Below, in pieces: positions 9,747 to 18,387 of a stretch of 64,000 nt of DNA. The notes beneath the pieces were generated by a model, which made no database searches, had not been told where the DNA came from, and was given only the letters and a program-made list of their open reading frames with translations. The DNA lies in NCBI RefSeq assembly GCF_003097355.1, contig NZ_PYUI01000011.1, positions 92,091-156,090 on the forward strand. Direction: 5' to 3'. Numbering within the stretch: the first letter of the stretch is position 1; each line of letters starts with the position of its first letter. Source of the DNA: Arthrobacter sp. H-02-3 (GTDB lineage Bacteria; Actinomycetota; Actinomycetes; Actinomycetales; Micrococcaceae). A program made the position numbers and the translations under genes.

Positions 9747-10639
9747 TGAGCGCAGTAGTCCACGCCCACCCCCAGTCCGGCCCGGTCCTCGGCGTCACCG
9801 GAACCGGCAAGCCCAACCGTGCCCTGTCCGACGCCGGCCTCCGCGGCCGCTGGTGGCGGTTCGCCTTGATCCTGGCCATCACCGCCGTCGTGCTCGTGCC
9901 CATCATGGTCACCGTGGTGCTCGCCGTCACCCCCGGGCCCACCAGCACGTCCACCGGCTTCACGCTGGAGAACTTCGGCTCCGTGTTCTCGCAGACGCTG
10001 GCCTCGACCTGGCTGCAGAACAGCCTCATCACCACGCTCAGCACCGTGGTGGTCTCGGTGGCCGTCGCCGCGCCGGCAGGCTATGTCCTCTCCCGCGGCC
10101 GCAGCAAGGCAGTCTCCGGCTACTCCCTGCTCCTGTTCGTCATGCAGTCGCTGCCCATCATCACCTCCGTGGTGCCGCTGTTCATCCTCTTCGCCGGCAT
10201 GGGCCTCGTGGACAACCTGATGGGCCTGACCATCATCTACGTCGGTTCCACCATGACCGTGGCGACCTGGATGATGGCCGCCTACTTCGATTCCATCCCC
10301 ATCAGCTTGGAAGAGGCATCCTGGATCGACGGCTGCTCCGTCTTCGGCAGCTTCACCAAGGTGGTGCTGCGGAACTCCCTCCCGGGCGTCCTCTCCACCG
10401 CGATCTTCGCCTTCCTGCTGGCCTGGAACGACTACCTGGTGGCCATCGTGTTCCTGCGCTCCACAGAAATCTTCACCCTGCCCATGGGCGTGCAGTCCTT
10501 CTTCCAGCAGAATCAAACTGACTGGACATCCGTCATGGCCTTGGCCGTGATCATGATGCTCCCGCCCATCATCGTCTTCGCCGCCCTCAACAAGTACTTC
10601 AGCGTCGGCGGCATCGGCGGATCCCTCGCCGGCCGCTAG
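9746..10639 (+). CDS. Sugar ABC transporter permease (MalG-like)
   Basis: This 297-residue membrane protein is the second permease of the importer. It has about six hydrophobic helices and an EAA loop (EEASWIDGCSVFGSFTKVVLRNSLPG) between the last two pairs. The start overlaps the stop of the first permease by one base. An 87-bp gap then leads to the first TIM-barrel gene. No ATPase gene follows. Confidence 0.92.
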   Translation: MSAVVHAHPQSGPVLGVTGTGKPNRALSDAGLRGRWWRFALILAITAVVLVPIMVTVVLAVTPGPTSTSTGFTLENFGSVFSQTLASTWLQNSLITTLSTVVVSVAVAAPAGYVLSRGRSKAVSGYSLLLFVMQSLPIITSVVPLFILFAGMGLVDNLMGLTIIYVGSTMTVATWMMAAYFDSIPISLEEASWIDGCSVFGSFTKVVLRNSLPGVLSTAIFAFLLAWNDYLVAIVFLRSTEIFTLPMGVQSFFQQNQTDWTSVMALAVIMMLPPIIVFAALNKYFSVGGIGGSLAGR

Positions 10640-10726
10640 ACACCTGGCTCCACCCCCGACGTCGGCCGGCTAGCCGCAGGGCCGCTCCCCTACTTGAGAA
10701 CAACCGACTCCCCGCAAAGGAACGCA

Positions 10727-11482
10727 ATGTCCTACTCAATCCAGCTGTACACCCTCCGCAACGCCCTGCAGGAAGACCTGCCCGGCACCATCAAGAAGGT
10801 TGCCGAGCTCGGCTTCACCCAGGTGGAGCCCTACAACTTCGTCGCCACGGCCGCCGAGCTCGGCGCGGCTCTGAAGGCGAACGGCCTGACCGCCCCGTCC
10901 GGCCACGCCCCGCTGCTGAGCCAGGACCAGGACGAGATCTTCGCCGCGGCCAAGGAACTGGGCATCAACACGGTCATCGATCCCTACCTCCCGGCCGAGC
11001 ACTGGCAGTCCGCCCAGGACATCCAGGCCACCGCCGCGAAACTCAATGCCGCCGCCAAGAAGGGTGCCGGGTACGGCATCCGCGTCGGCTACCACAACCA
11101 CGCCTGGGAGCTGGAGTCCAGTATCGATGGCCAGACCGCCCTGGAGTACTTCGAAGGACTCCTGGACCCGGAACTTGTCCTAGAGGTGGACACCTACTGG
11201 GCCGCCGTCGGCGGCCAGGACCCGGTTGCCCTCCTTGAGCGCCTCGGCGACCGGGTCAAGTTCATCCACATCAAGGACGGCCCCGTCTCCACGGACACCA
11301 AGGCCCAGCAGCCCGCCGGTCAGGGCAAAATTCCCGTGTGGGATGTCATCGAGGCGGCGCAGTCCCTTGAGGTCGGCGTCGTGGAGTTTGACGACTACTC
11401 CGGCGACATCTTCGACGGCATCGCCCAGTCCCTGGGCTACCTGCAGAGCGGTTCCGCCAGCGCCAAGGGCGTGAACGCATGA
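10727..11482 (+). CDS. Sugar phosphate isomerase/epimerase-like TIM barrel (first)
   Basis: This 251-residue protein has the xylose-isomerase-like TIM barrel fold (AP_endonuc_2 superfamily). Metal-site segments are visible: GYHNHAWEL, LEVDTYW, FIHIKDG and VEFDDY. Despite the family name, members also act as dehydratases, hydratases and C-glycoside deglycosidases on 3-keto sugars. ATG 10727 was chosen over the upstream in-frame ATG at 10694 because AAAGGA lies just before it and homologues begin close to SYSIQLYTLR. It overlaps the next dehydrogenase by 4 bp. In this context it could act on the keto product of a neighbouring oxidoreductase. Confidence 0.82.
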   Translation: MSYSIQLYTLRNALQEDLPGTIKKVAELGFTQVEPYNFVATAAELGAALKANGLTAPSGHAPLLSQDQDEIFAAAKELGINTVIDPYLPAEHWQSAQDIQATAAKLNAAAKKGAGYGIRVGYHNHAWELESSIDGQTALEYFEGLLDPELVLEVDTYWAAVGGQDPVALLERLGDRVKFIHIKDGPVSTDTKAQQPAGQGKIPVWDVIEAAQSLEVGVVEFDDYSGDIFDGIAQSLGYLQSGSASAKGVNA

Positions 11483-12597
11483 GCACCGCAGCACCCGGAC
11501 GCGGCCCGGTGGGCGTTGCCGTCATCGGCGCCGGAAACATCAGCAAGCAGTACCTGGACAACCTGACCGTCTTCCCCGACCTCAAGGTCCATGTGATCGC
11601 CGACCTCTTCGAAGAGGCTGCCGAGGCGCGCGCCAAGGAATACGGCATCCCGGAGTGGGGCGGCGTGGATGCGGCCCTGAACCACCCCGACGTCGAGATC
11701 ATCGTGAACCTGACCATCCCGGCAGCGCACGTGGAGGTGGCGACGGCCGCCGTCAACGCCGGCAAACACGTCTGGACGGAAAAGCCGTTCTCGCTGGACC
11801 GCGAATCGGGCCTGGGCCTGCTGAAGGCCGCCGACGCCGCGGGGCTGCGGCTGGGCTGCGCCCCGGACACGTTCCTGGGGGCCGGGCTGCAGACCGCGCG
11901 GCGGCTGATCGAACGCGGCGACATCGGCACCCCGCTGACCGCCATGACCACGTTCCAGACTCCCGGCCCGGAATCCTGGCACCCCAACCCGGCCTTCTTG
12001 TTCCAGTACGGCGCCGGCCCCCTGTTCGACATGGGCCCGTACTACCTCACGGCTCTGGTCCAGACGTTCGGGTCCGTGCGCCGCGTGGCCGCCACCGGGT
12101 CCAAGGCCAAGGAAGTCCGGATGATCGGCTCCGGGCCCAAGGCCGGCGAGGAATTCACGGTCGAGGTCCCCACCCACGTCTCCGCGATGGCCCAGTTCGA
12201 GTCCGGCGCGTCCTCCCACAGCGTCTTTTCGTTCGAGTCACCCCGGCTGCGGATGGGCTTTGTGGAGATCACCGGGACCGAGGCCACCATCTCGCTGCCG
12301 GACCCGAACTACTTCGACGGGGACGTCAGGCTCTGGCGCGCCGGCGACGAGGAGTGGACTGTTATCCCGGCGACCGGCCCCAGCCAGGGCCGCGGCATGG
12401 GCGTGCTGGACATGGCACGCTCCATCCGCGCCGGCGTCCCGCACCGCGCCACCGGCAACCTTGCCTACCACGTCCTGGACACCATGGTCTCGATCTCCGA
12501 GTCGATCGATTCCGGCGCGTTCGTCGACGTGGAAAGCTCCGCCCCCGCCTCCGCAGCCCTCCCCGAGGACTGGGACCCCACCGCTTCCACACTCTAG
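11479..12597 (+). CDS. Gfo/Idh/MocA-family oxidoreductase (second)
   Basis: This 372-residue protein has the NAD(P) loop VIGAGNIS near residue 13 and an EKPF motif near residue 97, followed by the substrate-binding domain with the helix segment FDMGPYYLTAL. It starts in an ATGA overlap with the TIM-barrel gene, so the two products are probably made together. It is clearly diverged from the other three Gfo/Idh/MocA proteins of the operon, which argues for different reactions rather than recent duplication. Sugar or glycoside dehydrogenase is the safe call. Confidence 0.87.
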   Translation: MSTAAPGRGPVGVAVIGAGNISKQYLDNLTVFPDLKVHVIADLFEEAAEARAKEYGIPEWGGVDAALNHPDVEIIVNLTIPAAHVEVATAAVNAGKHVWTEKPFSLDRESGLGLLKAADAAGLRLGCAPDTFLGAGLQTARRLIERGDIGTPLTAMTTFQTPGPESWHPNPAFLFQYGAGPLFDMGPYYLTALVQTFGSVRRVAATGSKAKEVRMIGSGPKAGEEFTVEVPTHVSAMAQFESGASSHSVFSFESPRLRMGFVEITGTEATISLPDPNYFDGDVRLWRAGDEEWTVIPATGPSQGRGMGVLDMARSIRAGVPHRATGNLAYHVLDTMVSISESIDSGAFVDVESSAPASAALPEDWDPTASTL

Positions 12598-12606
12598 GAA
12601 CCAGTA

Positions 12607-13800
12607 ATGAACTCCCACGAAACTACCCCCGGATCTTCCCCCTTGGGAGTGGCCATGATCGGGTACGCGTTCATGGGCAAGGCCCACTCGAATGCCTGGC
12701 GGAATGTTGCCAGCTACTTCGACGTCCCGGCCTTCGAACGTCGCGTGCTGGTCGGACGCGACCCCGCCGGGGTGGCGGAGGCCGCCGCGAAATACGGCTG
12801 GGCCGAGTCCTCCACCGACTGGCGCGAGGTGATCGCCAGGGACGACATCCAGATCGTCGATATCTGCGCCCCGGGCTGGATGCACGCGGAAATCGCCATC
12901 GCCGCCCTGGCCGCCGGCAAGCACGTCCTGGTCGAAAAGCCGCTGGCCAACACCCTGGCCGAGGCCGAGGCCATGGCGGAGGCCGCCCGGGCCGCCCGGA
13001 CCCGGGGCGTGCAGTCCATGATCGGATTCAACTACCGCCGGGTCCCCGCCCTAGCCCTCGCAAAGGAGCTGATCGCGGAGGGCCGGCTCGGCACCATCCG
13101 GCACGTCCGTGCCGCGTACCTGCAAGACTGGCTCGTGGACCCGGACTCGCCCATGACCTGGCGGCTGAACAAGGACACCGCAGGGTCCGGGGCGCTCGGC
13201 GACATCGCCAGCCACGCGATCGACCAGGTGCTGTTCCTCCTCGGCGGCCAGGTCACCGAGGTCTCCGGCCGGCTGCACACCTTCACCCCGCAGCGCCCCG
13301 GCGCCACCGGGCTGGAGGACGTGACAGTCGACGACGCCGCCTGGGCCACGCTGACCCTCGCCTCCGGGGCCATCGCCTCCGTGGAGGTCTCCCGGGTGGC
13401 CACCGGCCAGAAGAACTCGCTCAAGCTGGAGATCTACGGCGACAAGGGAGCCCTGCTGTTCGATCTCGAGGACCTCAACGAGCTCGGCTTCCTCGACGCC
13501 ACCCTGCCCGTGAGGGAACAGGGCTTCCGCCGCATCCTGGTCAACGAGCCCGAGCACCCGTACGTGGACGCGTGGTGGCCGCAGGGCCACGTGCTCGGCT
13601 GGGAACACACGTTCACGCACGAAATCCGCGACTTCCTCGTGGCGGTGGGCACCGGAACCACGCCGTCGCCGTCGTTCGAGGACGGCCTGAACGTCCAGCG
13701 GATCCTCGCCGCCGTGGAAGAAAGCGCCGCGGCCAAGAGTTCGCTCATCCAGCTCGCCCCGTCCGCACCGACCACCCAGCCCGCTACCGAAAGAGCCTGA
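12607..13800 (+). CDS. Gfo/Idh/MocA-family oxidoreductase (third), levoglucosan-dehydrogenase-like
   Basis: This 397-residue protein has the NAD(P) loop IGYAFMGKAHS near residue 19 and EKPLA near residue 115. Several stretches (FNYRRVPALALAK, YLQDWLVDPDSP, GSGALGDIASHAID) recall actinobacterial levoglucosan dehydrogenase and related C3-oxidising glycoside dehydrogenases, as far as I remember those sequences. A lysine and a histidine in these positions are the usual catalytic pair. It follows the second dehydrogenase by 9 bp and is followed 1 bp later by the second TIM barrel. C3-oxidation of an anhydrosugar or glycoside is an inference that needs alignment. Confidence 0.85.
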   Translation: MNSHETTPGSSPLGVAMIGYAFMGKAHSNAWRNVASYFDVPAFERRVLVGRDPAGVAEAAAKYGWAESSTDWREVIARDDIQIVDICAPGWMHAEIAIAALAAGKHVLVEKPLANTLAEAEAMAEAARAARTRGVQSMIGFNYRRVPALALAKELIAEGRLGTIRHVRAAYLQDWLVDPDSPMTWRLNKDTAGSGALGDIASHAIDQVLFLLGGQVTEVSGRLHTFTPQRPGATGLEDVTVDDAAWATLTLASGAIASVEVSRVATGQKNSLKLEIYGDKGALLFDLEDLNELGFLDATLPVREQGFRRILVNEPEHPYVDAWWPQGHVLGWEHTFTHEIRDFLVAVGTGTTPSPSFEDGLNVQRILAAVEESAAAKSSLIQLAPSAPTTQPATERA

Positions 13801-13801
13801 C

Positions 13802-14797
13802 ATGCCCCGCCCGTACACCCTGTTCACCGGCCAGTGGGCCGATCTCCCCTTCGAGGAAGTCGCACGCCTGGCCTCCGGCTGGGGCTACGACGGCCTGGAA
13901 ATCGCCGTCTCCGGCGACCACTTGGACGCCTGGCGCTGGGACGAACCCGGCTACGTCGAATCCAAACTCGCCGTCCTGGAAAAGTACAACCTCAAGGTCT
14001 GGGCCATCTCCAACCACCTCAAGGGCCAGGCCGTGTGCGATGACCCGATCGACTTCCGGCACGAGGCCATCGTCGGGGCGCGCGTGTGGGGCGACGGCGA
14101 GCCCGAAGGCGTGCGCCAACGTGCCGCGGAGGAAATGAAGCACACCGCCCGGCTCGCCAAGGCCCTCGGCGTGGACACCGTGGTCGGGTTCACCGGGTCC
14201 TCCATCTGGCAGTACGTCGCGATGTTCCCGCCCGTGCCGGAGAAGGTCATCGAGGCCGGATACCAGGACTTCGCTGACCGCTGGAACCCCATCCTGGACG
14301 TCTTCGACGAATGCGGGGTCCGGTTCGCCCACGAGGTCCACCCCTCCGAGATCGCCTACGACTACTGGACCACCGTCCGCACCCTCGAGGCGATCGGCCA
14401 TCGCGAGGCCTTCGGCCTGAACTGGGACCCGTCCCACTTCATGTGGCAGGGCATCGACCCCGTCTCCTTCATCTGGGACTTCAAGGACCGGATCTACCAC
14501 GTCGACTGCAAGGACACCAAGCTGCGCCCCACCGGCCGGAACACCGTCATGGGCTCGCACCTGCCCTGGGGCGACCCGCGCCGCGGCTGGGACTTCGTCT
14601 CCGCCGGCCGCGGGGACGTGCCCTGGGAATCGTCCTTCCGCGCCCTCACCGCGATCGGCTACGACGGCCCCATCTCCATCGAGTGGGAGGACGCCGGAAT
14701 GGACCGGCTCCACGGCGCCCCCGAAGCCCTCGCCGCCCTCAAGAAGTTCGACTTCCCGGCCTCGAACACCTCCTTCGACGCCGCCTTCAAACAGTGA
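13802..14797 (+). CDS. Sugar phosphate isomerase/epimerase-like TIM barrel (second)
   Basis: This 331-residue protein is longer than the first TIM barrel. It shows the metal-site pieces FAHEVHPSE, LNWDPSHFMW, HVDCKDTK and SIEWED, in the order expected of the xylose-isomerase-like superfamily. Proteins of this size and with these motifs are found in clusters for inositol, 3-keto sugar and C-glycoside breakdown. The start follows the previous stop by a single base. It is the second such barrel in the operon, a pairing also reported for the elimination and hydration steps of levoglucosan breakdown. A shared role here is an inference. Confidence 0.82.
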   Translation: MPRPYTLFTGQWADLPFEEVARLASGWGYDGLEIAVSGDHLDAWRWDEPGYVESKLAVLEKYNLKVWAISNHLKGQAVCDDPIDFRHEAIVGARVWGDGEPEGVRQRAAEEMKHTARLAKALGVDTVVGFTGSSIWQYVAMFPPVPEKVIEAGYQDFADRWNPILDVFDECGVRFAHEVHPSEIAYDYWTTVRTLEAIGHREAFGLNWDPSHFMWQGIDPVSFIWDFKDRIYHVDCKDTKLRPTGRNTVMGSHLPWGDPRRGWDFVSAGRGDVPWESSFRALTAIGYDGPISIEWEDAGMDRLHGAPEALAALKKFDFPASNTSFDAAFKQ

Positions 14798-14807
14798 GGG
14801 CACGTTC

Positions 14808-15671
14808 ATGTCAGGCATTGAAACGTCCGACGGCGGCGACCGTTTTGTCCCGCTGTTCGACGGCACCACTTTGGCTGGCTGGCGATCGGTACCCCGCGTC
14901 TACGGCACCGAGTATCCGGGCGGTCCGGCCCTCTCGGAACGCTTTGCCGCCCTGGGTTTGACCCCGCCGGTGGAACCCGAGAAGCACCCGGCCCGCTGGT
15001 TCGTGGAAGACGGCGTCCTGGTCGGCGAGCAGGACGCCCCCGGCAGCGGTTACGGCGGCTACCTGGTGAGCGAGCAGGCATTCGGCGACTTCGAACTCGT
15101 GCTGGAAATGCGCCCCGACTGGCCGGCAGACACCGGCGTCATGATCCGGCGCCGGCCGGATACTTGGGAAGGCTTCCAGGTCTTGGTGGACCACCGTCCC
15201 TCCGGCGGTATCGGCGGGTTCTTCGGCAACGGCCTGGCGAGCTTCTCCGCCGTACCCTTCGCCGTCAACGTGGCCATGGACGCTGACGGGCGACCCACGG
15301 GTTTGATTGCGGACAACCCGGCCACGTCGGTGGAGCCCGTCACGGAAGAAAAGCGTGGCCGCCTGAAGCACGCCGCCGACGTCGAGGACTTCCTTAACGT
15401 CTGGCGATGGAACGGCTGGAACGAACTCCGCATCCGCTGCGTCGGCGCCCTGCCGGTCATCACCACCTGGGTCAACGGTCTCAAGATCGCCGAACTGGAC
15501 ACCGCTACGCTGGACTCGCCGAACTACAACCCGGCAGATGTCCTGGGTGTTCTCGGAGAGCGCGGTCACATCGCCTTGGAAGTCCACGACAACGACTCCA
15601 TGTTCGGCGAGGCCCGCTGGGGCAAGGGCGCGCAGTGCCGGTGGCGGAACATCCGGATCAAGGAACTCTGA
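14808..15671 (+). CDS. DUF1080 / 3-keto-disaccharide-hydrolase-like protein
   Basis: This 287-residue protein has the features of the DUF1080 (3-keto-disaccharide hydrolase) jelly-roll family: FVPLFDGTTLAGWR at the N terminus, DFELVLEMRP with DTGVMIRRRPD, GFQVLVDHRPSGGIGG and the final strands with WVNGLKIAELD and HIALEVHD. It is longer than the bare domain because of an insertion between about residues 25 and 75. It has no signal peptide, so it acts in the cytoplasm. Characterised relatives cleave glycosides that have been oxidised at C3, which is the main reason for reading this operon as a 3-keto-glycoside pathway. Confidence 0.82.
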   Translation: MSGIETSDGGDRFVPLFDGTTLAGWRSVPRVYGTEYPGGPALSERFAALGLTPPVEPEKHPARWFVEDGVLVGEQDAPGSGYGGYLVSEQAFGDFELVLEMRPDWPADTGVMIRRRPDTWEGFQVLVDHRPSGGIGGFFGNGLASFSAVPFAVNVAMDADGRPTGLIADNPATSVEPVTEEKRGRLKHAADVEDFLNVWRWNGWNELRIRCVGALPVITTWVNGLKIAELDTATLDSPNYNPADVLGVLGERGHIALEVHDNDSMFGEARWGKGAQCRWRNIRIKEL

Positions 15672-15673
15672 GC

Positions 15674-16576
15674 ATGCTGCGTACCCTTCAGACCGGCCAG
15701 CGCTGCGAGGTCTGGATAGCGTCCGTCACAGGCGAATCCGAACTTGTCTACAGCACCGACGAGCTCCTCCTCGAAGCGCCCAACTGGACCCTTGACGGCT
15801 CGGCCCTCATCCTCAACGGGGACGGGAAGCTGTGGCGGTTTGAGTTGCCCGGCCGGTCCATCAGCCAGGTCCCGCTGACCGGCATCCCCGACCTCAACAA
15901 CGACCACGTCCTGGCACCCGACGGCACCGGCATCTTCCTCTCGGCGAACGACGGCCACATCTACCGGGCAGCTTTGAGTGGAGGTCCGGCGGAGCGGATC
16001 ACCGACGCCGACGGCTCCTTCCACTTCCTGCACGGCGTCAGCCCGGATGGATCCCAGCTGGCATACGTCGGCATCGAGGGCGGAGACTTTACGCAGCCGG
16101 GCCGCCTCAGGACCATACCGTCCGACGGCGGCGCTACCGCCGGCGTCGATGTCGGCCCCGGCCATTGCGACGGACCGGAATACTCGCCCGACGGAAAGTG
16201 GCTCTACCTGAACACGGAGTCCTTCAGCGCTCTCCACGGCCACGCCCAGCTTGCCCGAGTCCAGGTTGACGGAAGCGATTTCGAGCACCTCCTAGAGAGC
16301 GAAACCGTCGACTGGTTCCCGCATCTATCCCCCGACGGCGGCTGGGCCAGCTACATCCGTTTCCCCCGCGGCACTGAGGGCCACCCCGCGGACCTGCCGG
16401 TCGCCGTCGTGCTTGTCTCCACCAGCGACTGGACCGCACCGCTTCACACCTGGCCCCTCTTCGGCGGCCAAGGAACCCTCAACGTTAATAGTTGGTCGCC
16501 GGATTCCAGGCGCTTTGCGTTTGTGGCTTACCCGCTGGCCACCACCGACTCACCAAAGGACCAAGCACGTGACTAA
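15674..16576 (+). CDS. TolB-like beta-propeller protein (PD40 repeats)
   Basis: This 300-residue protein contains repeated propeller blades of the TolB/WD40-like PD40 type, seen as PNWTLDGSALILNGDG, GVSPDGSQLAYVG, EYSPDGKWLYLN and HLSPDGGWASY. No signal peptide is present, so it is not a classical periplasmic TolB. Cytoplasmic proteins of this type occur in sugar-acid and glycoside clusters, and one related family is oligogalacturonate lyase. ATG 15674 lies 2 bp after the DUF1080 stop. The end overlaps the next gene by 8 bp. Enzyme or binding scaffold are both possible. Confidence 0.72.
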   Translation: MLRTLQTGQRCEVWIASVTGESELVYSTDELLLEAPNWTLDGSALILNGDGKLWRFELPGRSISQVPLTGIPDLNNDHVLAPDGTGIFLSANDGHIYRAALSGGPAERITDADGSFHFLHGVSPDGSQLAYVGIEGGDFTQPGRLRTIPSDGGATAGVDVGPGHCDGPEYSPDGKWLYLNTESFSALHGHAQLARVQVDGSDFEHLLESETVDWFPHLSPDGGWASYIRFPRGTEGHPADLPVAVVLVSTSDWTAPLHTWPLFGGQGTLNVNSWSPDSRRFAFVAYPLATTDSPKDQARD

Positions 16577-17603
16577 TCAACCCACCGGCACCTCTGACGG
16601 CCGCATCCGCTGGGGAATCCTCGGCACCGGATTCATCGCGGGGCTGCAAACCCAGGACCTGATCAAGAACGGCTTCACCGTCCAGGCCGTCGGCTCCCGG
16701 ACCCTGGATTCGAGCCAGGCGTTCGCTGAAGAGTACGGTGTGGCAACCGCGCATGGCAGCTATGAGGACTTGGTGGCCGACCCGCTGGTTGACGTGGTCT
16801 ACATCGCCACGCCGCACCCGTTCCACCACGCCAATGCCTTGTTGGCCTTGAATGCCGGCAAGCATGTGCTGGTGGAGAAGTCGTTCACCATGAACGCCCG
16901 CGAAGCCCAGGACGTTGTCGACCTCGCGGAATCCAAAGGGCTCGTGGCGCTGGAAGCCATGTGGTCGCGATTCCTCCCGCACATGATCCGCATCCGCGCA
17001 ATCATCGAGGAAGGCACCATCGGCGAGGTCCGGAAGGTGGTCGCCAGCCACAACCAGAGCCTGCCCAAGGACCCTGCCCACCGGCTGAACGATCCTGCAC
17101 TGGGCGGCGGAGCGCTGCTGGACCTCGGCATCTACCCGGTCTCCTTTGCGTTCGACATCCTGGGCACTCCGGAGACCATTCGCGCCAGTGCGTCCATGAC
17201 CGCTACCGGGGTAGACCGGCAGACTGCAGCCATCTTTGAATATGTTGGCGGTCAGCAAGCCATTGTGGACTGCGAACTGGACGCCGCCAGCGCCAACCGG
17301 GCTATGGTCATAGGGACCGAAGGGTGGATCGATATCGAATCCACTTGGTACAACCCCACGCCCTTCACAGTTCATGCCTTGGATGGCAGCGTTGTTGAAC
17401 GCTATGAGCAGCCTGTCGACAGCCGCGGAATGCAGTACCAGGCCGCCGAACTGGAACGACTGGTCAGGGAAGGCGTAACCTCCGGCACCATCCTTCCGCC
17501 CCGCGAATCAGTGGCCGTCATGGCAGCAATGGACGATATCCGACGCCAGATCGGTCTCAGCTACGACGCCGACTCCACACCGGACGAGACTCCCCATGAC
17601 TGA
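16569..17603 (+). CDS. Gfo/Idh/MocA-family oxidoreductase (fourth)
   Basis: This 344-residue protein has the NAD(P) loop GILGTGFIAG near residue 16 and an EK motif (VEKSF in place of EKPF) near residue 102. The segment EAMWSRFLPH is typical of the dihydrodiol-dehydrogenase/xylose-dehydrogenase branch, which differs from the other three oxidoreductases here. GTG 16569 was chosen because it gives the standard N terminus and overlaps the TolB-like gene by 8 bp; the frame is open upstream but inside that gene. By eye its third codon positions are less GC-rich than in earlier operon genes, so it may have joined later. It may reduce a 3-keto sugar back to the free sugar, which is an inference. Confidence 0.85.
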   Translation: MTNQPTGTSDGRIRWGILGTGFIAGLQTQDLIKNGFTVQAVGSRTLDSSQAFAEEYGVATAHGSYEDLVADPLVDVVYIATPHPFHHANALLALNAGKHVLVEKSFTMNAREAQDVVDLAESKGLVALEAMWSRFLPHMIRIRAIIEEGTIGEVRKVVASHNQSLPKDPAHRLNDPALGGGALLDLGIYPVSFAFDILGTPETIRASASMTATGVDRQTAAIFEYVGGQQAIVDCELDAASANRAMVIGTEGWIDIESTWYNPTPFTVHALDGSVVERYEQPVDSRGMQYQAAELERLVREGVTSGTILPPRESVAVMAAMDDIRRQIGLSYDADSTPDETPHD

Positions 17604-18078
17604 CACCGACTCACCGCGGATCGCCGAACTGCGCCGGCACGAGGAAGAACTCGTCTTCCCGGGCTTTGATCACCACGATGCCTGGCTCCTCGGCTCGCTC
17701 ATCGCCAACCGCGCGATCGTCGGGGGCCATTCCGTTGCCATCGATATACGCCGGCACAACCTGGTCCTCTTCCGCTGTGTCCTGCCGGGAGCCACCGCCG
17801 ACCAGGAGGAATGGATCCGCCGCAAGGCGGCCACGACGCTCCGCTTTGAACGCAGCACGGCCCTGCTCGCCGAGGAGTTCGCGGTCAAAGATTTCGATCC
17901 AATGCAAGGAGGGTGGCTCGCCGCGGAGGACTACACGTTGGCCGGGGGCTCGTTCCCCATCCGGGTCAAGGGCGTCGGTGTCGTCGCCGCCGTGACGGCA
18001 TCCGGGCTGTCCTCCGACGACGACCACCAGCTGGTGGTCGAGGCTATCAGGCGTCATCTCCAGGCGGCCGCCGGCTAA
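17596..18078 (+). CDS. DUF336/UPF0303-type (GlcG/HbpS-like) protein
   Basis: This 160-residue cytoplasmic protein matches the heme-degrading-domain/UPF0303 group of the GlcG/HbpS superfamily, recognised by the N-terminal ELRRHEEELVFPGFDHHDAW region, the AVAIDI-like strand (VAIDIRRHNLVLFR) and the C-terminal PIRVKGVGVVAAVTASG. Family members often sit at the end of sugar or glycolate operons without a proven role. It overlaps the fourth dehydrogenase by 8 bp and is the last gene of the operon, which is followed by a 309-bp gap. Confidence 0.75.
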   Translation: MTDTDSPRIAELRRHEEELVFPGFDHHDAWLLGSLIANRAIVGGHSVAIDIRRHNLVLFRCVLPGATADQEEWIRRKAATTLRFERSTALLAEEFAVKDFDPMQGGWLAAEDYTLAGGSFPIRVKGVGVVAAVTASGLSSDDDHQLVVEAIRRHLQAAAG

Positions 18079-18387
18079 GAAATGCTGTCCATGTGTTGGC
18101 ATGAGATATGTACCCCAGCCACCACCTGCACGCACTCCCGGAGTGCCACGTGACCGAGACAATCCGCACCGCTGCGGTCCGCTAAGGGTGCTGGCCGAAC
18201 TGGCTATCGGCGCCGAACACCTCCGTACTGCAAGTTCCGCCGACTGTTGACACGGGACTCCGCGGGGTCCGATGCTGAGCTGGTCCGGTATTGCTGACCC
18301 TCGGTGCGGCTTTGCGCATCGAGTAGGTGCAGGAAAATCCCCCTCCTCGTGCGACCCAGCGGAGAGATAGCAAAAAGGAGCACCCCC
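18079..18387. other. Intergenic region between the glycoside operon and the baeRF gene
   Basis: No gene is seen in this 309-bp stretch. TTGACA at 18247-18252 could be a -35 element for the downstream gene, but no good -10 is found 16-18 bp later (GATGCT only). A strong Shine-Dalgarno (AAAAAGGAG, 18372-18380) ends the region. No clear terminator for the upstream operon was found. Confidence 0.4.

Noticed and set aside
11655..14138. 827-residue frame on the plus strand spanning two dehydrogenase genes
   Set aside because: Arg/Gly/Pro-rich out-of-frame translation of genuine genes.
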